DNA of 64,000 nt from Streptomyces lasiicapitis (GTDB lineage Bacteria; Actinomycetota; Actinomycetes; Streptomycetales; Streptomycetaceae). Location of the stretch: the NCBI RefSeq assembly GCF_014646335.1, contig NZ_BMNG01000016.1:62001-126000 (forward strand), given 5' to 3'. The notes under the pieces are model-generated. The model searched no databases, was not told where the DNA came from, and saw only the letters and a program-made list of their open reading frames with translations. The stretch's first letter is position 1; each line of letters begins with the position of its first letter. A program made the position numbers and the translations under genes. Below are positions 36,901 through 44,900 of this stretch, in pieces.

Positions 36901-37435
36901 TGACGGACAGGCCGTCGACGACCAGGTGGTGGAAGGCGACGACGAGTCGGTGACGGTCGGGTGCCAGAGCGATCAGCAGGCCGCGTGCCAGCGGTCCGCC
37001 GCTGTCCAGGGCGAAGGGGGCGCGCAGCTCGGCCTCGGTCAGTTCGTCCCGGCTCCGCTCCGCCGCGGGACCGTCAAGGCGGCTCAGGTCGGCGCGGCGC
37101 AGCGGGGGAAGGCGGGGCAGCAGTCTGGCGTGCGCCTTGCCGCGTACGTCCTCGGTGACCAGGCGCAGCCCTTCGTGCCGGGCGAGCAGCCAGTCGAAGG
37201 CCCGCGTCAGCGCGTCGGGGTCCAGCGGCCCTTCGATGTCCAGGGCGGCCGGGACGGTGTAGGCGCTGCCGGTGGGGTCGAGGACGTGTGCCGTCCAGAG
37301 CTGGAGCTGGCTCTCCGAGAGGACGACTTGCGCGGGGTCCTGCCGTCGGTCCACACGCGAGGTGTCGGACTGCCGCTGGGGGCGGCGGGCGGCGACGGCG
37401 CGCCGGGCCCGTTCGAGACGTTCGGAATCGGTCAT
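30917..37435 (-). CDS. NRPS3: C-A-T-C-A-T
   Basis: 2172 residues, two complete modules. C1 has FHHLVVDG near 167. A1 has YTSGSTGRPKG near 635 and the variant NMYGITETTV; T1 has GGDSIRA near 1031. C2 has ENHAILDGW near 1234, with Asn for the first His but the catalytic second His kept. A2 has YTSGSTGTPKG near 1702 and NWYGPTEATV; T2 has GGHSLLA near 2106. My pocket readouts are D-V-W-S-V-A-M-V-H for A1 (related to the threonine code) and D-L-W-A-L-A-W-V-L for A2 (not assignable). The protein ends after T2 in a lysine-rich tail (KKKPSAGAKKKGRR) with no thioesterase or reductase domain, although it looks like the last enzyme of the line. It overlaps NRPS2 and the exporter by 4 bp each. Confidence 0.93.
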   Translation of the reverse strand: MTDSERLERARRAVAARRPQRQSDTSRVDRRQDPAQVVLSESQLQLWTAHVLDPTGSAYTVPAALDIEGPLDPDALTRAFDWLLARHEGLRLVTEDVRGKAHARLLPRLPPLRRADLSRLDGPAAERSRDELTEAELRAPFALDSGGPLARGLLIALAPDRHRLVVAFHHLVVDGLSVSVLIQELTAAYEAFRADGTPPPPPEGPSYTDYAWWERNSENAPSRQASLDHWRSELEYAPRGLSLPYDHPRPDTHGHQGHHLVRHTGPALRDRVEKFAAGCGVSVFAVLYGTWRAALHRAALTDDLVIGVPVANRVRPELRRTVGPFINTLPLRSRLQDGATLRDLAQESAATVARSLDHQHVPTAAVAATVGGSTGSPLFGSMFTYLGEDRSQMRLGDAVMTPLPVETDASKTDVTLSVVSRGDDFELMLEYDTELLRESTAAALLGSYLRLLTEGLATPDRDVRLLSLVESGTPSGPSAQPVVERALDQAFLRSAGLHPERTAVSWQGEDISYAELAARVDTLARHLVAGGVVPGERVPLYLERGPAQVVAILAVLRAGAAYVPLDLRNPTDRIRHVLDDSGGRLVVCGAHGMDGLGEGLRTVSVDEQGRPLGDVDTAGTEELPARHTGDVAYVIYTSGSTGRPKGVEVADAQVQRLFTATARHFGFGPDDVWTFFHSYAFDVSVWELWGALLHGGELALVPDDTAKSPQDLLAFVEQLGVTVFSQTPSAFKGVVAADTAEGSTRELALRHVVFAGERLDVNTLRPWIEARGDRAPLLVNMYGITETTVHSTFRVITAADLGDRTGSPIGAPIDDLSLYVLDEGLNPVPAGLVGELHVGGAGVTLGYSGRGALTAERFVPDPFSGTPGARLYRSGDLARITEDGEFEYWGRADAQVKIRGFRIELGEVEVALATHPGVAAAVADVRGEQLVVWLVPAAGRELPAVPELREHAAGLLPSYMVPAVFTALREVPLTVNGKADRRALPDPERARLDAGATYTAPRTPLEEIVAEVWSDVLGVARVGVHDNFFALGGDSIRAVEITGTLRAHRHETRVHAVFKHQTVAEFAAHLAESRAETLDRAEPFEMISEDDRVALPQDAEDAYPLTATQAGMLYHLHLHPEAGIYHNTVSVRMRGRLDADLLRQALADTMTRHSVLRTSISMDGYSEPLQIVHRDVAPSLTVRDLSGLDAEAQHAEIDAFVARERVEHLDLESAPLQRFAVHILGDDEFQLTVSENHAILDGWSWTSTVTEILSRQAALLDGAPDYGERWPEIPLRYADFVKTERAATEAADTGEVWRERLADAEPRSVADLRPAGLPQVRRVEVDIDPATSQRLAQLAKEEGLPFKSLAVGVHFKVLAEALAVTDPVTGMVLHGRPDLPGAKDLRGLFINMLPTSVSVPGGSWRELARRTFDEERTLLEHRHTPLINVQQAFGNDPLFDVGVNFVRFHALDEVLDAGIVELLDHHPASAEDTNYAVMATYSVHPPAHELGLILAYDSDRVSDERAADLATMYAQALRQFAADPDAPHDAGSLLPYDAETVARRADGGSLDVPAGTLDQAIAAVAAACPDAVAVTGPGGALSYRELTERARAVAGGLAAAGVRRGDLVAVVARRGVDLVTGLLGAMAAGAAYVPVDPELPLDRIAHLIRDSGCWNALTAHLTDDDAPVLDLLAEEDITVCTVDDAASATGAVPQRANGDDLAYLIYTSGSTGTPKGVGVSHHNLLAYLKASATVVEPTAQDVVAVRSTFTFDLSVWELFAGLVAGARIHLVPGDVAPDAQQLHAHLRDEGVTMLATTPTIAQELAAVDGTPDTGGAPLGLRALLLAGEEVVPARFADWFEGPSARDCKVFNWYGPTEATVLMTVSELTAEVTRRQRAPIGGPVPGSTIWVLDEDLQPVPPGSAGELYIGGVQVAQGYWRRPGLTGERFIPDPFSGVPGARLYRTGDRARHRADGQLEFLGRFDNQIKLRGHRIELGEVESVLLEHPRVSDCTVVVHGAGGASPRLVAYVVPDGAGLDRSELRTQAAGRLPRYALPAAIRLVEQIPQTASGKLDRRRLPAPTADDFLGTAGSAQPARDDVERELLVLWQELLGLEGLGIRDHFYEAGGHSLLATRLLLRVRRQYGVRLRVQQAMADFTVAGLAELIRAARDTAAPDATAKKKPSAGAKKKGRR

Positions 37436-40400
37436 GACTGTTCCTTGGGGGCGTCGTCGGTGGAGCCGGCGATGGGGGGAGGGGTGGATGCGTCGGCCGG
37501 GTCGGCCACGTCAGCCGTAGCGGGCGTGTCGTCCGTGTCGTCTGCGTCTGCCGCGTCGTCGAGGACGGCGAACACCTCGGCGAAGTCGCGGACGGAGCCG
37601 TCCTGGTCGTGCGCGAGCAGCAGGTTCGCCTGGTCCGCGACAGTGGGCGCGGTGAGCAGTTCCTGCAGGGGGAGTTCGGTGCCCATCAGTTCGCGGACGC
37701 GGGCCACGGTGTGCATGGCGCGGATCGAGTCGCCGCCGAGCGCGAAGAAGCTGTCGTGGGCCCCGACCCGGGTGACGCCGAGGACGGTGCGCCAGATCTC
37801 CGCGACGACCATCTCCACCGGGGTGCGCGGGGCGGTGAACTCGCCGCCCTGCTCCAGGTGTCCGTCCGCCGGGTCCGGCAGCGCGCGCCGGTCGGTCTTG
37901 CCCTGGGCGGTCGCCGGAATCCGGTCCAGGGAGACGAAGACCGCCGGGACCAGGTACGCGGGCAGGGCCGTCGCGCAGTGCGCACGCAGCTGTGCCACGG
38001 TGGGCGGCCCGTCCGGTCCCGGCACCACCCAGGCGACCAGGCGGTCGTCGCGCGCGTCGGCGACCGCGGCGGTCACGGCGGGGTGCCGCAGCAGGACGGC
38101 CTCGATCTCACCGGGCTCGACGCGGTAGCCGCGCACCTTCAGCTGGCCGTCGGCGCGGCCGCAGAACTCCGGCTGTCCGTCGGCGCCAAGGCGTACGAGG
38201 TCGCCGGTGCGGTAGAGGCGGGCGCCCGCCGCGCCGGAGAACGGGTCGGGCAGGAACCGCTCGGCGGTCGTCCCGCTCCGGCCTGCGTACCCACGTGCGA
38301 CCCCGGCGCCGCCGATGTACAGCTCGCCGATCACCCCGCGCGGTACGGGTGCCATCGCCTCGTCGAGTACGTGGAGGGTGGTGCCGCCGACGGGGCCGCC
38401 GAGGCTGACCCGATCGCCGCCGGTGACGATCCCGGCGCTGGCGTTGGCGGTGGTCTCGGAGGGCCCGTACAGGTTCCACAGCCGTGCACCCGGCAGGAGC
38501 CGACGGGTGCGCTCCACCAGGTCGGCGGTGAGGGCCTCGCCACCGAGCAGCACATCCAGCGTCCGCTCGCGCGGGCCGCTCGCACCGTCGGCGGCCTCCA
38601 GGGACCGCAGCGTCTCGTCCCACAGCCGAGGGACCGTGTTGACGGTCGTGACACCGGCCCGGGGTGCGAGGTCGTCACCGGTCTCGATGCCGGTTTCGAC
38701 ACCGGAGAGTGCCGCCGCCAGCGTCTCGGCGGGCTGCTCCCCGACCGGTGGCAGCACCACCGTGCCGCCGAGCGCCAGTGGCCCCCACAGCTGCTTGAGG
38801 GAGGCGTCGAAGACCGGCGCCGCGGTCGCCGGCAGCACCGTGTCCGGCCCGATCAGGCCGGTGTCGGCGAGCCAGCCGAGGTAGTTGACCACGTTGCGGT
38901 GGGTGACCGCGACGGGCTTGGGCCGTCCGGTGGAGCCAGAGGTGAACAGCAAGTAGGCAAGCTGGTCGGGGTCAACGGGCGTGCCGCGCAGGGGCGTTGT
39001 CGCGTCCGCCGTCTCACCGGCCCCGGCGTCCTCCTGCCCGACGTGAACCAGGGTGTGGCCGCTGTCGCTCAGCAACGGCTCCGTATCGGCCGTCACCAGG
39101 CACACATCGGCGGACGCGTCGGCGAGGAGAGCGGACATCCGGTCCGCGGGGTCGTCCGGGTCGATCACCAAGTAGGCGCCCCCGGCGCGCAGCACGGCAA
39201 GCTGAGCCACCAGGCGGGTCACCGGGTCCGGCACCAGAACCGCGACGACGCCCTCAGGGCTCACGTTCAGCCGTGCCGCCACATGGTCGGCTCTGTGCAG
39301 GAGCCGGCTGTACGTCAGCGTCCGGCTGCCACAGCGCACGGCAGTGGCTTCCGGCGCACGCGCAGCGGCTCGGACGACCAGGTCGGGCAGGGTGGCGTCC
39401 CGCCAGCCGACGGCCGTGGGCGTCGCGGCAGCGGCCAGGGGCACGGCGGGGGCACCCAGAGCTGCCCGGACGACCCGCGTCCAGGGCTCCCGCATCCCCT
39501 GTTCCAGGACCGCGACGAGGGCGTCCAGAAGCCGGCCCGCCACGTCCGCGCCGAGCCCGGCGGCCTGGGCTCCGTCGAGACGCAGCTCGGCCGAGTCACC
39601 GCGGCACACCGTGTCGAGGCGGAGTCCGGGGCCGGTGCCCCGTGCCGAGAGCGACACGACGGACCAGCCGTCCACCTGCTCCGGCAGCCGCGTGTACGAG
39701 AAGCCGAGCGGTCCGTTCACCGCGGACAGGTCGCTGATCAACTCGACGTTCTCGCGCTGCGCGGCCCGCGCCGCCCGCACCACGGACACCACGTCCGCGA
39801 GTGTCTGCCCCGCGTCGAACCCGTGCCGGAGCGCGGGCCAGACGCTCAGCGGCCCCAGGGCCGACTCGAGCTGGGGCACTTCGCGCAGCCCGGTGCGCAC
39901 CCGCACGGCGAGCGCCTGCGCGCCACCAAACCGGTGCAGGACCACCAGCCAGGCGGCGAGGAAGAGGGCTTCGGTCTCCTCACCGGAGTACTGACCGGCA
40001 AGCTTGACCGTGCGCACCACCTCCGACGCACCCCCGGAGGGGGCCTCGACGGTGCCGGTGACCTCGGTGTCCGCCGCCGACTGCCCGGGCGAGAGCGACC
40101 GCAGCCGCGCCACCGTCTCGCCCGCCTCGTCGAAGCCGGCGTGCGCCGACTCCTGGCTCGCGCGGGCGGCAGCCGCCTCCGGGTCGGTGAGCACGTCGTG
40201 CAGCCACTCGGCGATGTCGGCGTATTGGAGGGGCCCGTCCTCACCGGGTCCGCTGCCCGGATCGCCCGCACCGCCTTCCGGCTCGGGTGTCAGTTCGCGT
40301 GCCAGCTCGCCTGCGAGCAACAGCAGCCCTTCGGCGTCCAGGACATGGGCCGACGCGGTGAGTTCGACGCGGCCGCCGACGGCCGGGGCAGCGCTCCAGG

Positions 40401-40686
40401 GCCGCGCTTCGCCCTCGAGAGCCTCGGGTCCGGCGTAGACGCGCTGCGTGGGCGGCCCGCCCACCGGAGAGGCCACGAGCGCGGAGCGCAGCACCTCGTA
40501 CCGCCGGGTGACCGTCTCGATCGCCTCGGCGAGCCGTGCCTCGGACACCGCGGCGGGAGCTTCGAGCACGAGCGCCGTCACCGTGTCGTCCTGGGTGGCG
40601 TCGTGTTGGTGAGGTCCCGCGCGGAAGGTCTCCGCGGCGGATGCGGCCGCTGTGGAGGTGGCCGCTGTGGAGGTGGCCGTGTTCAT
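37432..40686 (-). CDS. NRPS2: degenerate C-like domain, A, T
   Basis: 1084 residues. Residues about 30-430 have the size and ending of a C domain, but where HHxxxDG is required the protein reads SAHVLDAEG, so condensation activity is unlikely. The A domain follows (TSGSTGRPKP near 579, NLYGPSETTA), then T with GGDSIRA near 982 and an acidic tail. The A pocket reads D-A-K-N-L-G-L-A-N by eye; D-A-K-x-L-G resembles codes for glutamate-type side chains, which would suit 2-aminoadipate from the lysine aminotransferase. The gene is directly coupled to a SyrP-like oxygenase, so the dead C domain may act as an interface domain that docks the hydroxylase (inference). ATG 40686 has AAGGGGGAAAG. Confidence 0.88.
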   Translation of the reverse strand: MNTATSTAATSTAAASAAETFRAGPHQHDATQDDTVTALVLEAPAAVSEARLAEAIETVTRRYEVLRSALVASPVGGPPTQRVYAGPEALEGEARPWSAAPAVGGRVELTASAHVLDAEGLLLLAGELARELTPEPEGGAGDPGSGPGEDGPLQYADIAEWLHDVLTDPEAAAARASQESAHAGFDEAGETVARLRSLSPGQSAADTEVTGTVEAPSGGASEVVRTVKLAGQYSGEETEALFLAAWLVVLHRFGGAQALAVRVRTGLREVPQLESALGPLSVWPALRHGFDAGQTLADVVSVVRAARAAQRENVELISDLSAVNGPLGFSYTRLPEQVDGWSVVSLSARGTGPGLRLDTVCRGDSAELRLDGAQAAGLGADVAGRLLDALVAVLEQGMREPWTRVVRAALGAPAVPLAAAATPTAVGWRDATLPDLVVRAAARAPEATAVRCGSRTLTYSRLLHRADHVAARLNVSPEGVVAVLVPDPVTRLVAQLAVLRAGGAYLVIDPDDPADRMSALLADASADVCLVTADTEPLLSDSGHTLVHVGQEDAGAGETADATTPLRGTPVDPDQLAYLLFTSGSTGRPKPVAVTHRNVVNYLGWLADTGLIGPDTVLPATAAPVFDASLKQLWGPLALGGTVVLPPVGEQPAETLAAALSGVETGIETGDDLAPRAGVTTVNTVPRLWDETLRSLEAADGASGPRERTLDVLLGGEALTADLVERTRRLLPGARLWNLYGPSETTANASAGIVTGGDRVSLGGPVGGTTLHVLDEAMAPVPRGVIGELYIGGAGVARGYAGRSGTTAERFLPDPFSGAAGARLYRTGDLVRLGADGQPEFCGRADGQLKVRGYRVEPGEIEAVLLRHPAVTAAVADARDDRLVAWVVPGPDGPPTVAQLRAHCATALPAYLVPAVFVSLDRIPATAQGKTDRRALPDPADGHLEQGGEFTAPRTPVEMVVAEIWRTVLGVTRVGAHDSFFALGGDSIRAMHTVARVRELMGTELPLQELLTAPTVADQANLLLAHDQDGSVRDFAEVFAVLDDAADADDTDDTPATADVADPADASTPPPIAGSTDDAPKEQS

Positions 40687-41774
40687 CGTCTTTCCCCCTT
40701 GATATGCGTGGTGGTGCCGGCCTGGGCGCCGTCGAGCGCGGGACGCGCCTCCACGTCCTCCCAATTCGCCGCGGCCGCCATCGCCACCCGGATCTGCCGT
40801 TTTCCGGTGAAGGGCGCGCGGCCGTGCGAGGCCAGCAGGTTGTCGACGACCAGTACGTCGCCGAGCTGCCAGTCGAACGCCGTGGACTCGGCCGCGAACG
40901 CGGCCCGGATGGCGTCCAGTTCGGCGCGGCTGAACTCACTGCCGTCGCCGGCCCGGCTGGTCTTCGGCACCCGTTCGGAGCCGACCTGGCCGAGCAGCTC
41001 GGCGGCCAGCTCATCCCCGATGGTGCTCAAGTGGAAGCTGGTGGCCTGGTTGAACCACACCCACTCGCCGGTGTCCGGGTGCCGGGCGACGGCGGGCCGC
41101 AGGGCCTCGGTGCGCAGGTGGTCGTCGGCGACGCGCTCCACCCGCACCCGCGTCTGTTCGGCGTAGGCGTCAAGACCGCTCTCGTCGCAGCCCAACGCCT
41201 CCTGCCAGGGGATGCCGACACCTGGCGTGTAGTTGCGTACGTAGCGCACCCCCTGCCGCTCGAGGCGGGCGACCAGATCGGCGGGCAGGCGCCGCAGCAC
41301 CTTGCGGGAGTCGGCCAGCGGGGTCTGGCCGCCGGTCTCCGAGGGCAGCGCGCAGGCGAAGCCCAGGACGCGCGGCCAACTCCAGCTGTAGCACGCCTCG
41401 TTGTGCATCTCGATGGTCTGGTCCGCGGGGTACTCGGTCGAGGAGTAGATGCCCTCGCCCAGCTCGCTGCGTGGCGTGGCGCCGTCCTGGTAGGCCAGGG
41501 CGCCGTCGCCGCCGACAGCCTCCACGACCGGGCGCAGGGCGTCGGCGCCCTCCTCGAAACCCCTGAAGAGCACCGCACCGTGCTGGTGCAGCCGCTCGCG
41601 CACGAGCTCCGCGTTGGCCCGGACCCACATGGTCAGCGGAACACCTGGCCGCTGCGGCACGGCGAGCACGGGCAGCGCCACGGGCTCCAGCGGGCCGAAG
41701 GCGACGACTGAGGCATCCGTCAGAGACCGGCGCCTGAGCGGCTCTTGAGGCATGCGGGACGTACGAAGGGACAT
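40683..41774 (-). CDS. SyrP-like Fe(II)/2-oxoglutarate hydroxylase
   Basis: 363 residues of the TauD/SyrP group. The metal ligands are H124-x-E126 (MHNEACYS) and distal H317 (NLLASHGR), with the 2-oxoglutarate-binding Arg in GKRQIRV. The family segment RNYTPGVGIPWQE is clear. SyrP-type enzymes beta-hydroxylate an amino acid while it is tethered to an NRPS carrier. The stop overlaps the NRPS2 start (ATGA), which suggests that it modifies the residue loaded by NRPS2. The ATG at 41774 has GGAGAAG close by; 140 bp separate it from NRPS1. Confidence 0.88.
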   Translation of the reverse strand: MSLRTSRMPQEPLRRRSLTDASVVAFGPLEPVALPVLAVPQRPGVPLTMWVRANAELVRERLHQHGAVLFRGFEEGADALRPVVEAVGGDGALAYQDGATPRSELGEGIYSSTEYPADQTIEMHNEACYSWSWPRVLGFACALPSETGGQTPLADSRKVLRRLPADLVARLERQGVRYVRNYTPGVGIPWQEALGCDESGLDAYAEQTRVRVERVADDHLRTEALRPAVARHPDTGEWVWFNQATSFHLSTIGDELAAELLGQVGSERVPKTSRAGDGSEFSRAELDAIRAAFAAESTAFDWQLGDVLVVDNLLASHGRAPFTGKRQIRVAMAAAANWEDVEARPALDGAQAGTTTHIKGERR

Positions 41775-41914
41775 GTGCTTCTCCGAAAGGTGTCGAGGGC
41801 CCGCGGGACTCGTGCGTCACCGGGCAGGTGAGGTCGGACCGGCGATGTCGAGGCGGCGAGCCCCGAGGCGGCGCGAAGCGTGGGTGGGAGGAGTCAGTAC
41901 GAGGTGCCCGGGGC

Positions 41915-44900
41915 CTACCCGCCCGTGCGGACGGGTTCGGCCGTCCGGGCGGACGGGCCCAGGCGCGCGGCACGGCGGGCGCGTCCCGCGACACGCTCGT
42001 CCCGCGTCCGCTCCCGGAGTCCGGCGCGGACTTCGCCGACGGTCGCGGTGTCGTCGGCGAGCGCCCTCAGAGCGAGACAGAGCCGGTCGGCGAGGGCGGC
42101 GGCCCGGCCGGTCGGGACGCGAGCGGTGTCGTGGTTGAGTGCGATGACGAGTTGGTCGCCCTCCGGGGCGGCCGAGACGGTGAGGGGAAGTTCGGTCTGC
42201 TCGCGCGCCTCGGCACGTACCACGGACAGGCCCGGCAAGCCCGTGCCCAGGTCGGCGAAGGGGAAGTTGGCCACGATCACCGAGGTGTCGAAGAGACCGG
42301 AAGAGCTGGTCCGCCCGTTCCACACGGCGATCCGGGCGAGGGGCGTGTGAATGTGTTCGTGGGCCTGATGCAGGGCCTGCTGCACATCCCTTGCCCAGGT
42401 CCCGACCGAGAGGACGTCGGGAAGGCGGGTACGCAGCGGAACGGTGTTGATGAACATGCCGACCGTGTGGTCGACGTCCTCCAGATCCGCGGGCCGTCCG
42501 GAGCCCACGCTGCCGAACACCACGTCGTCCGTGCCGGTCTCTGCCGCGAGGGTGAGCGCCCACGCCGCGTGGACCATGCCGCCGAGCGTGACGCCGAGGC
42601 GACCGGCGGTCTCCCGCAGCCGTGCGGTGTCCGCTGCCGGCAGTCTCACCTCGTGGTCCCGGTGGACCGCGGACCCGCCCGCCGGCGGCGCGAGCGCGGC
42701 CGGGGTGAATCCGGCCAGGCTTCGCGTCCAGAACTCCCGGGAGGCCTCAGGATCCCGTCGTGCGATCCACCGGGTGAAAGCCCCGAAGTCCGCCGCGGGC
42801 GCGGGCCTCACGGACTCGCCACGACGGCTCGCGGCGTAGTGGTCCAGGACCTCGCCCAGCAGGATGGGCAACGACCAGCCGTCGAACAGTACATGGTGGT
42901 TCGTCCAGACGAAGGCCCAGCGCTCGGCCGCCAGTCGGGCCACGGCGAGCCGCGCGAGCGGTCCTTCGCGCAGGTCGAAGCCGGTGCGCCGATCCTGCTG
43001 CACAAAGGTGTCGAGCCGCGCCGATGGGGAACCCACGGAGCCGTCCGTGAAGTCCAGGAACGCGACCGGGAGTTCACGCCGTGCGGGCACCACGAACAGC
43101 GGGCGCGGCACGTCCTGCCATACGCACACGCCACGCAGGACGGCGTGCCGGTCGACGGCCGCCTGCCAGGCCCGCGCGAACGCCTCCTGGTCCAGGTCTC
43201 CTTCGAGTTCGCAGACGAGCTGCTCCACGTAGACGCCGCTGCCCGCCGCGCCGTCCTCGGCCAGGCTGCGGAAGAGCATGCCTTCCTGCGTCGGGGTGAG
43301 CTGCCACACCGCCGTGAGATCGCTCCAGCGCTTGGCCCAGTCGCGCACGGCGGCAACGGGGGCGGTGCCGTGCCGCAACCCGGCGGTGAGAGCGGGTACG
43401 TCCGTCTCGTCGGTGAGCGAGCTCAACTCGCCGAGCAGCGCGTCCACGAGTTCGTCGGCGGCGGCTTGGCCGGTGTGCTCCACTTCCACGGCGAGGCGGC
43501 CGTCGCTGACGAGGCTCTCCACCACGATCGCGGCAGGGCGCGTTCCGTGCGGGTCACGTACCTGGCCGAAGCCGGGCACGAGGAGTTCGAGCACGGTGTC
43601 GGGATCGGAGCTGCCGCTGACCCGGCCCAGGTAGTTGAAGTTGAGGTGGGGCGAGGGCAGTTCATCGAGTCGTCGGGTCAGTTCCTCGTCACGGGTCAGG
43701 TGCCGGACCACGCCGTGGTCGATGCCGCGGTGCACCAGCTCCCGCAGCCGGGCGCGGACGTCCCACAGGGTGCCGAGCTGGCTGTCGTCCCCGGTGGCCA
43801 CCGGGAAGGGAGCGAGTGTGGTGAACCAGCCGACCGTGCGCGACAGGTCGATGTCCGGGTCCAGGTCCTCGCGACCGTGGCCCTCCAGTTCCACGACGAC
43901 GGTGGCAAGGTCGGCGATCCGGGCCTGGGCGCGGGCCGCCGCGGTGATCAGTCCTTCCTCGAGGGTGCCGCCGAGGCGGTGCACGAGGGCGTGTTGCAGC
44001 CGCTCGGTCTGCTCGGTGGTCAGCTCCCGGCGGGCCCGGCGTGCGGTGCCCTCGGTTCCGGGGGTGGCCGGTGCGGGCGCGGCACCGGCGGTGAGTGCGG
44101 CGAGCTCGTCGAGGTCCGTGCGGACCCGGTCGAGGATCTGCGGGTCCAGGGCCCTCCGGCGCAGTTCGGCGGTCCACTGCCGGTGTGTGGTGCCCTCGGC
44201 CTGGAGGTCGGGGGACAGGCCTTCGCGTGCGGCGGCGAGGGCGAGCTCCAGGTCCTCCAGGACGATGCGCCAGGACACCGCGTCCATGACCAGGTGGTGG
44301 GCGGTGAGCACCAGCCGCTGCGGTGCCTGGGGGCCCACATCGGCCAGGAGCGCCCGCAGGAGCGGACCGTTGGCGTGGTCGATCCCGCGGTTCAGCTCGT
44401 CGGCCAGCTCCCGCAACCGCTGCTCGACCTGATCCTGGGGGACGTCGGACAAGTCGCGGTACTCCACGGTGACGTCGACCGTCGCGTCGACCACGGCCCG
44501 CGGCCCGTCTTCGCCACTGTCCACGAAGCGGGTGCGCAGTGCCTCGTGGGCGCCGGCCACCGCGTTCAGCGCCGCGGTCAGATCGCCGATGGCGACCTGG
44601 GTCCGCAGGCCCAGGAGCAGGCCCATGTTCCAGTGCGTGGGCGCGGTCAGGTCCAGTTCGTGGAACCACTGCTGGATCGGGCTGAGTTCATCGGTGCCGC
44701 CGTCCTGCGGACGAGTGCCCGCCACCGCACCGGTGATGACGTGCTGGGCGAGGTGGGCGATGGTGGGGTGCTCGAACATCTGCCCAGGAGTGATGCGGAT
44801 GCCGAGCCTGCGGGCCTTGGCCACCACCTGGATCGACAGGATGGAGTCCCCGCCAAGAGCCAGATAGTCGTCGTGCACACCGACCCGCTCCAGGCCAAGG

